From: Coriobacteriales bacterium | Lineage (GTDB): Bacteria > Actinomycetota > Coriobacteriia > Coriobacteriales > UBA8131 | Direction: 5' to 3' | DNA length: 7,620 nt | Assembly: GCA_031276475.1 (NCBI GenBank) | Contig: JAISMZ010000040.1 | Coordinates: 1 to 7,620, forward strand | Shown here: piece by piece, positions 5,330 through 7,620 of the stretch | How the letters are laid out: each line of letters starts with the position of its first letter | How positions within the stretch are numbered: the first letter of the stretch is position 1 | Notes under the pieces: generated by a model | Told to the model about the DNA's origin: nothing | What the model saw: only the letters and a program-made list of their open reading frames with translations | Databases searched by the model: none | Translations under genes and position numbers: made by a program

Positions 5330-5372
5330 CCCCACGGAACTCAGTCGCTTCGCTCCTTCAAGTTCCGCGGGG
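5330..5372 (-). promoter_or_regulatory. Hairpin in the leader of the THEP1-ABC operon
   Basis: In the minus-strand transcript, CCCCGCGGAACT (5372-5361) can pair with AGTTCCGTGGGG (5341-5330): eleven Watson-Crick pairs plus one G-U, around a 19-base loop. On the plus strand the same position would be an A-C mismatch, so the structure fits RNA made from the operon strand better. It lies about 40 bases upstream of the GTG at 5290. It could be a regulatory leader or simply a GC-rich inverted repeat. I could not match it to a known riboswitch class. Confidence 0.45.
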
Positions 5373-5506
5373 GCCCCGGGGAGTGCGCCAGATTCCGAGT
5401 CAATTTGCAGGAGAGATGATAGCACAGGAGCCGCCACTGAAGCGAACCGGTATTCAGGATTCCGCTGATTTTGCTGATGCGCAGCTATCGTTCAGGCTGG
5501 GGCAAA

Positions 5507-5842
5507 ATGGGGATGGATGCAAAGCAGGGAAAACCTCGCAAGTTGGGTTCCGTTGTGTCTGATGGAAGAGTTCGCTGGCCACATGGGACGAAAAAGGGGC
5601 ATCACGATAGTTATACTTGGTGCAGCCCTGATGAGTGAGCCTGATGCCGCGGAGTTAAAAACCCACTGGCTGACGATGCGCTGGGTGGTGCGCAGGCTAT
5701 TCTGTGTTGCCAACAGTTGTTTGTGGCAGAGGCTGGTCATAAGATACGCAAGGAGAAGCGGCCGATATTGTGGATGCGGGCTCAGCAAGTTCATCTATCA
5801 TTTAATACCGCCGATTGTGGTTGCCGCAGAAAAGGAGGATGA
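5507..5842 (+). pseudogene. Possible stop-interrupted reading frame ahead of the small-gene cluster
   Basis: From ATG 5507 (or 5513) this frame reads MGMDAKQGKPRKLGSVVSDG, then RVRWPHGTKKGHHDSYTW. It meets TGA at 5636-5638 and again at 5642-5644, then continues as protein-like sequence (LADDALGGAQAILCCQQLF, GHKIRKEKRPILW) to a TGA at 5840-5842. That last stop lies two bases before the next ATG and overlaps its AAAGGAGG site, the spacing of a coupled gene. This suggests one former gene with nonsense mutations, or a 43-residue gene followed by a remnant. It competes with the frame at 5517-5852, and at most one of the two is real. No family is recognised. Confidence 0.35.
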
Positions 5843-5852
5843 CGATGTTTGA
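5517..5852 (+). CDS. Hypothetical 111-residue frame, alternative to 5507-5842
   Basis: This frame runs uninterrupted from ATG 5517 (MQSRENLASWVPLCLMEEF) to a TGA at 5850-5852, overlapping the start of the 93-residue membrane protein gene by eight bases. In its favour are its length without stops and its position. Against it are an unusual load of Trp, Cys and Arg, no clear ribosome site, and the more protein-like text in the neighbouring frame. I do not recognise any domain. It may be only the shadow of the interrupted frame described at 5507-5842. Confidence 0.3.
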   Translation: MQSRENLASWVPLCLMEEFAGHMGRKRGITIVILGAALMSEPDAAELKTHWLTMRWVVRRLFCVANSCLWQRLVIRYARRSGRYCGCGLSKFIYHLIPPIVVAAEKEDDDV

Positions 5853-6126
5853 CAAGCGTAAGTACAGTAAGAGGCACGTCTTTAACCCTGTCTTAGGTAG
5901 TCGCTGGGCATTCCGTTGGCTTGTCTATAACTTCTTTACGACCATCGTAGGCAGCTTCTGCGTGGGGTTTGCCGTGTTCCTGCTCTATATGATCACTCCC
6001 GGCACAGGGGATGAGTGCATCATCGTCTGGCTGCTTGCTTGGGCAGGCTGCATAATCCTGTCCCTGATTGGAAACTACTATATCTTTTATACCGATGACC
6101 CGGAGTGGTACACCAAAAAAAGGTGA
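5845..6126 (+). CDS. Small two-helix membrane protein (93 residues)
   Basis: The product begins MFDKRKYSKRHVFNP, a basic cytoplasmic leader. Two hydrophobic segments follow at about 27-50 (LVYNFFTTIVGSFCVGFAVF) and 58-82 (IVWLLAWAGCIILSLIGNYY), and the tail DDPEWYTKKR is short and polar. A near-perfect AAAGGAGG at 5831-5838, six bases before ATG 5845, fixes the start; the in-frame ATG at 5839 directly abuts the site and is unlikely. It is the first clear gene of a cluster of tiny genes, and the ribosome site of the next gene overlaps its stop. I do not recognise the family. Such small membrane proteins are common in conjugative elements and phages, but no element hallmark is visible here. Confidence 0.75.
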   Translation: MFDKRKYSKRHVFNPVLGSRWAFRWLVYNFFTTIVGSFCVGFAVFLLYMITPGTGDECIIVWLLAWAGCIILSLIGNYYIFYTDDPEWYTKKR

Positions 6127-6139
6127 AAGGAGGATTGTG

Positions 6140-6286
6140 ATGCTTTACGAAGGACTCATAGCCAAGCACGACGCGCCCCATACCAACGACCCGCAATGCC
6201 CGCTGCCCTATGCTGCGCAGACGGCAGTGGGCGTCGGGGTGTTTTGCAGCGTGTTCTACCGTTATGCACAGGAGGTGGCCGCATGA
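6140..6286 (+). CDS. Small hypothetical protein (48 residues)
   Basis: ATG 6140 follows AAAGGAGG (6126-6133) by six bases, one of the best ribosome sites in the window and the main evidence that this is a gene. The product starts MLYEGLIAKHDAPHTNDPQ and has a short hydrophobic stretch near the end (AVGVGVFCSVFYRYA) before the stop. It is too short to be a confident transmembrane helix. The stop TGA overlaps the ATG of the next gene as ATGA (6283-6286), a classic translational-coupling junction. No family or function is recognised. Confidence 0.65.
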   Translation: MLYEGLIAKHDAPHTNDPQCPLPYAAQTAVGVGVFCSVFYRYAQEVAA

Positions 6287-6402
6287 CCAACGACAAGCCC
6301 AAGGCCACCTTCGGCCAGACCCTTACCATGATCGTCCTCGCCCTCACCATGCCCCCGCTGGCCTTCGTCTATATTGCGTATCTGATGTATAATAAATGGT
6401 GA
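6283..6402 (+). CDS. Tiny single-helix membrane protein (39 residues)
   Basis: The product begins MTNDKPKATFGQTL and has one hydrophobic segment, about residues 14-35 (LTMIVLALTMPPLAFVYIAY), ending with a short YNKW tail. GGAGG at 6271-6275 lies seven bases before the ATG, and the start overlaps the previous stop by four bases. The next small gene starts seven bases before this one ends. The tight packing on both sides and the good ribosome site make it likely to be translated. The single-helix form suits a small accessory membrane peptide; nothing more can be said of its role. Confidence 0.65.
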   Translation: MTNDKPKATFGQTLTMIVLALTMPPLAFVYIAYLMYNKW

Positions 6403-6524
6403 CGTTCCTTGAGGGCGATAGCGCGCCGTATGGCGTGGATGATATCGACTGGCCATGGTATGTTGGAGACGATGGCGACTTTGACGGTGTACGACTGTCA
6501 GATAATTATGTGCAAGTAGACTAG
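6396..6524 (+). CDS. Tiny acidic protein (42 residues)
   Basis: The frame starts MVTFLEGDSAPYGVDDIDWP and is strongly acidic (about eleven Asp or Glu) with several Trp and Tyr residues and no hydrophobic segment. Its ATG at 6396 overlaps the end of the previous gene by seven bases. There is no good ribosome site of its own, so translation would depend on coupling to that gene. Its composition is unlike random sequence and contrasts with its membrane-protein neighbours. It might bind a basic partner or mimic nucleic acid, but that is speculation. Confidence 0.5.
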   Translation: MVTFLEGDSAPYGVDDIDWPWYVGDDGDFDGVRLSDNYVQVD

Positions 6525-6538
6525 GATAGAGATAAACT

Positions 6539-6655
6539 ATGGAACGCATTGTTGATAATATATTTAAGGTTATAGGCGTTATATTGTTAGTGTTATTTGC
6601 AATCCCAGCCCTAATCTTTGCTTTTTTGTTAGATCTTGCAAAGCATAGCAAATAA
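6539..6655 (+). CDS. Tiny single-helix membrane protein (38 residues)
   Basis: The product begins MERIVDNIFK and is followed by a continuous hydrophobic segment of about 22 residues (VIGVILLVLFAIPALIFAFL) and a basic LAKHSK end. The DNA here is much more AT-rich than its neighbours, as expected for Ile/Leu/Phe codons but possibly also a sign of a different origin. A weak GAG-type ribosome site lies seven bases before ATG 6539. It is the last gene of the cluster, ending eight bases before the terminator hairpin. The size and topology resemble type I toxin-like or regulatory membrane peptides; I cannot assign a family. Confidence 0.55.
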   Translation: MERIVDNIFKVIGVILLVLFAIPALIFAFLLDLAKHSK

Positions 6656-6662
6656 TCGGGCG

Positions 6663-6690
6663 ACCGCCGGTCATTTGACCGGCGGTTTGC
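6663..6690 (+). terminator. Strong intrinsic terminator closing the small-gene cluster
   Basis: ACCGCCGGTC (6663-6672) and GACCGGCGGT (6677-6686) form a perfect ten-pair GC-rich stem around a four-base ATTT loop, followed by TTTGCTTTG. It begins eight bases after the stop of the 38-residue gene and separates this cluster from the HipA-like gene downstream. Confidence 0.85.
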
Positions 6691-6807
6691 TTTGTTCAAT
6701 TCGCCCCTTACCCGCGGGGGTGATCCGACGTGTGGCAGTTGTGATATGCTTTGTGACCACTAAAAAAGCTGAGCCAGAGCCTGTGATAGAAAATGGAGTG
6801 ATTCAGC

Positions 6808-7620
6808 ATGGACTATACCCTGATGCACAAGAACATCCCTGTTGTCGATATAGTGCTTGACACATATGATGGTGCCGAATATGTCATCTCACAGCTCAGC
6901 TCAGCCGCAAACCCCGCTCATGTGCCTTTGGGCATAAATGTCAACGGTAACGATGTCGATGCCTATCAGCTGAACCGTTGGTGGCGTTCTAGGAGGATAC
7001 CGGCCAGCCGCCACGGCCTGGACGAGGCGCTGGACAACATGAGCGGGGAGCCGGACAGAGGCGCGACCTCCTTTCTGGCTCTCAGCGCATACGGCCTCTC
7101 CCTTTCAGACCAGTACTGGATATGCCCGAAAGGCTCCGGACTTACCTGGGACAAGGTCAACTTCTTCACCAACGGGTTTTCCCCAGATGTCGGTGAGATG
7201 CTCTTTGGCGACCACTCGAAGAACCTGGAGAACATCGACCTGCTCTCACCGGACAACACATCTGACGGCGTCCTCAAAAAGAAGTGGATCATCGCCGAGG
7301 GCAAACGCTACCTGGTTAAAAGCGGAAGCGGCGTGTACCAACAAGAGCCCTATAACGAAGCTATCGCCACGACCCTTTGCCGCCGTCTCGGTATCAACCA
7401 CATCCCTTATGCCGTGATAATGGATAACGACAGGCCTTGCAGCATCTGCGAGAACTTTGTTACCGTAAACACCGAGCTCGTTCCCGCCGCCAGGGTCTAT
7501 CAGAGTACGAGAAGGGACTCCAAGGCGGACTCGCCTTACAGCCATCTCCTTAAATGCTGCGATGCGCTCGGGATACCCGACGTCAAGCCCGCCTTGGACA
7601 GAATGCTGGTCTTGGACTAC
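6808..7620 (+). CDS. HipA-like serine/threonine kinase-fold protein (5' part, cut by window end)
   Basis: The 271 residues seen match the HipA-like proteins common in anaerobic Gram-positives. The middle region has LSLSDQYWICPKGSGLTWDK and NFFTNGFSPDVGEMLFGDHS. From about residue 160 comes the kinase-like part: YLVKSGSG with the likely ATP-contacting Lys171, QEPYNEAIATTLCRRLGI with Glu184, then NFVTVNTELVPAARVY. The visible end, MLVLDY, is normally followed by the catalytic IANEDRHxxNFG loop, which lies just past the window. ATG 6808 is preceded by GGAG at 6795-6798 and by an in-frame TGA, so it is the first possible start. Unlike classical hipBA, no small helix-turn-helix partner gene precedes it. 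The terminator at 6663-6690 suggests its own promoter in the 120 bases between, where I see no convincing -35/-10 pair. Its target is unknown. Confidence 0.88.
   Translation, partial: MDYTLMHKNIPVVDIVLDTYDGAEYVISQLSSAANPAHVPLGINVNGNDVDAYQLNRWWRSRRIPASRHGLDEALDNMSGEPDRGATSFLALSAYGLSLSDQYWICPKGSGLTWDKVNFFTNGFSPDVGEMLFGDHSKNLENIDLLSPDNTSDGVLKKKWIIAEGKRYLVKSGSGVYQQEPYNEAIATTLCRRLGINHIPYAVIMDNDRPCSICENFVTVNTELVPAARVYQSTRRDSKADSPYSHLLKCCDALGIPDVKPALDRMLVLDY

Noticed and set aside
5291..5437. THEP1-like protein starting at GTG 5437
   Set aside because: It adds 49 residues not seen in the family and lacks a good ribosome site. GTG 5290 has GGAAGGA upstream and yields the usual MLKLLTGE start. It remains possible if the hairpin is not a leader.
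5430..5460. GCCACTG on plus as a cobalamin-riboswitch fragment
   Set aside because: None of the other conserved boxes or the expected spacing is present, and it is on the wrong strand for the THEP1 operon.
6262..6699. Long minus-strand frame across the small-gene cluster and terminator
   Set aside because: It runs through the terminator hairpin and antisense to genes with good ribosome sites; its composition is not protein-like.
1..7620. CRISPR array, tRNA, rRNA or intact insertion sequence
   Set aside because: No regularly spaced palindromic repeats with unique spacers, no cloverleaf or rRNA motifs, and no transposase-like frame were seen on either strand.

Overview
The window is a mosaic of short accessory modules around one GC-rich metabolic operon. 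It reads like an anaerobic, host-associated Gram-positive bacterium. Coriobacteriia fit best (LytTR/DUF3021 pair, Ala/Pro-rich linkers, strong AGGAGG-type ribosome sites) and Clostridia are an alternative. This placement is inference from gene types and composition; there is no rRNA or marker gene.

Layout on +: the last codons of a gene (2-76); a scrap of an ABC-transporter ATPase gene on the minus strand (73-168); three operator-like repeats with a 21-bp period (172-228); a LytTR DNA-binding regulator (294-785) coupled to a four-helix DUF3021 membrane protein (794-1363); and a small ribbon-helix-helix reading frame without a start codon (1438-1560). On the minus strand from 2472 to 1736 lies a type II toxin-antitoxin operon: a good sigma-70 promoter, a HigB/Gp49-type toxin gene stopped by an in-frame TGA at codon 53, and an intact XRE antitoxin.

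From 5437 down to 2670 on the minus strand is a strongly GC-rich operon: a structured leader, a THEP1-like P-loop NTPase, a NitT/TauT-type ABC ATPase and its permease, the last two overlapping by 11 bases. No substrate-binding protein gene is present here. The ATPase fragment at 73-168 matches the C-terminal part of this same ATPase, so the region once carried, or received part of, a second copy.

From 5507 to 6686 is a cluster of very small plus-strand genes (93, 48, 39, 42 and 38 residues, three of them membrane proteins), overlapping or nearly touching and closed by a strong intrinsic terminator. Ahead of them is a segment whose coding frame is uncertain (5507-5852). The window ends inside a HipA-like kinase gene (6808-7620) with no HipB-type partner upstream.

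A recurring theme is decay: a gene scrap, a lost start codon, a nonsense-mutated toxin and a possibly stop-interrupted frame, next to intact regulators and an intact transporter. No CRISPR array, tRNA, rRNA or intact transposase was seen. The most interesting leads are the phased repeats upstream of the LytTR gene, the coupled tiny-gene operon, the THEP1-ABC pairing with its leader hairpin, and the antitoxin kept without a full toxin.
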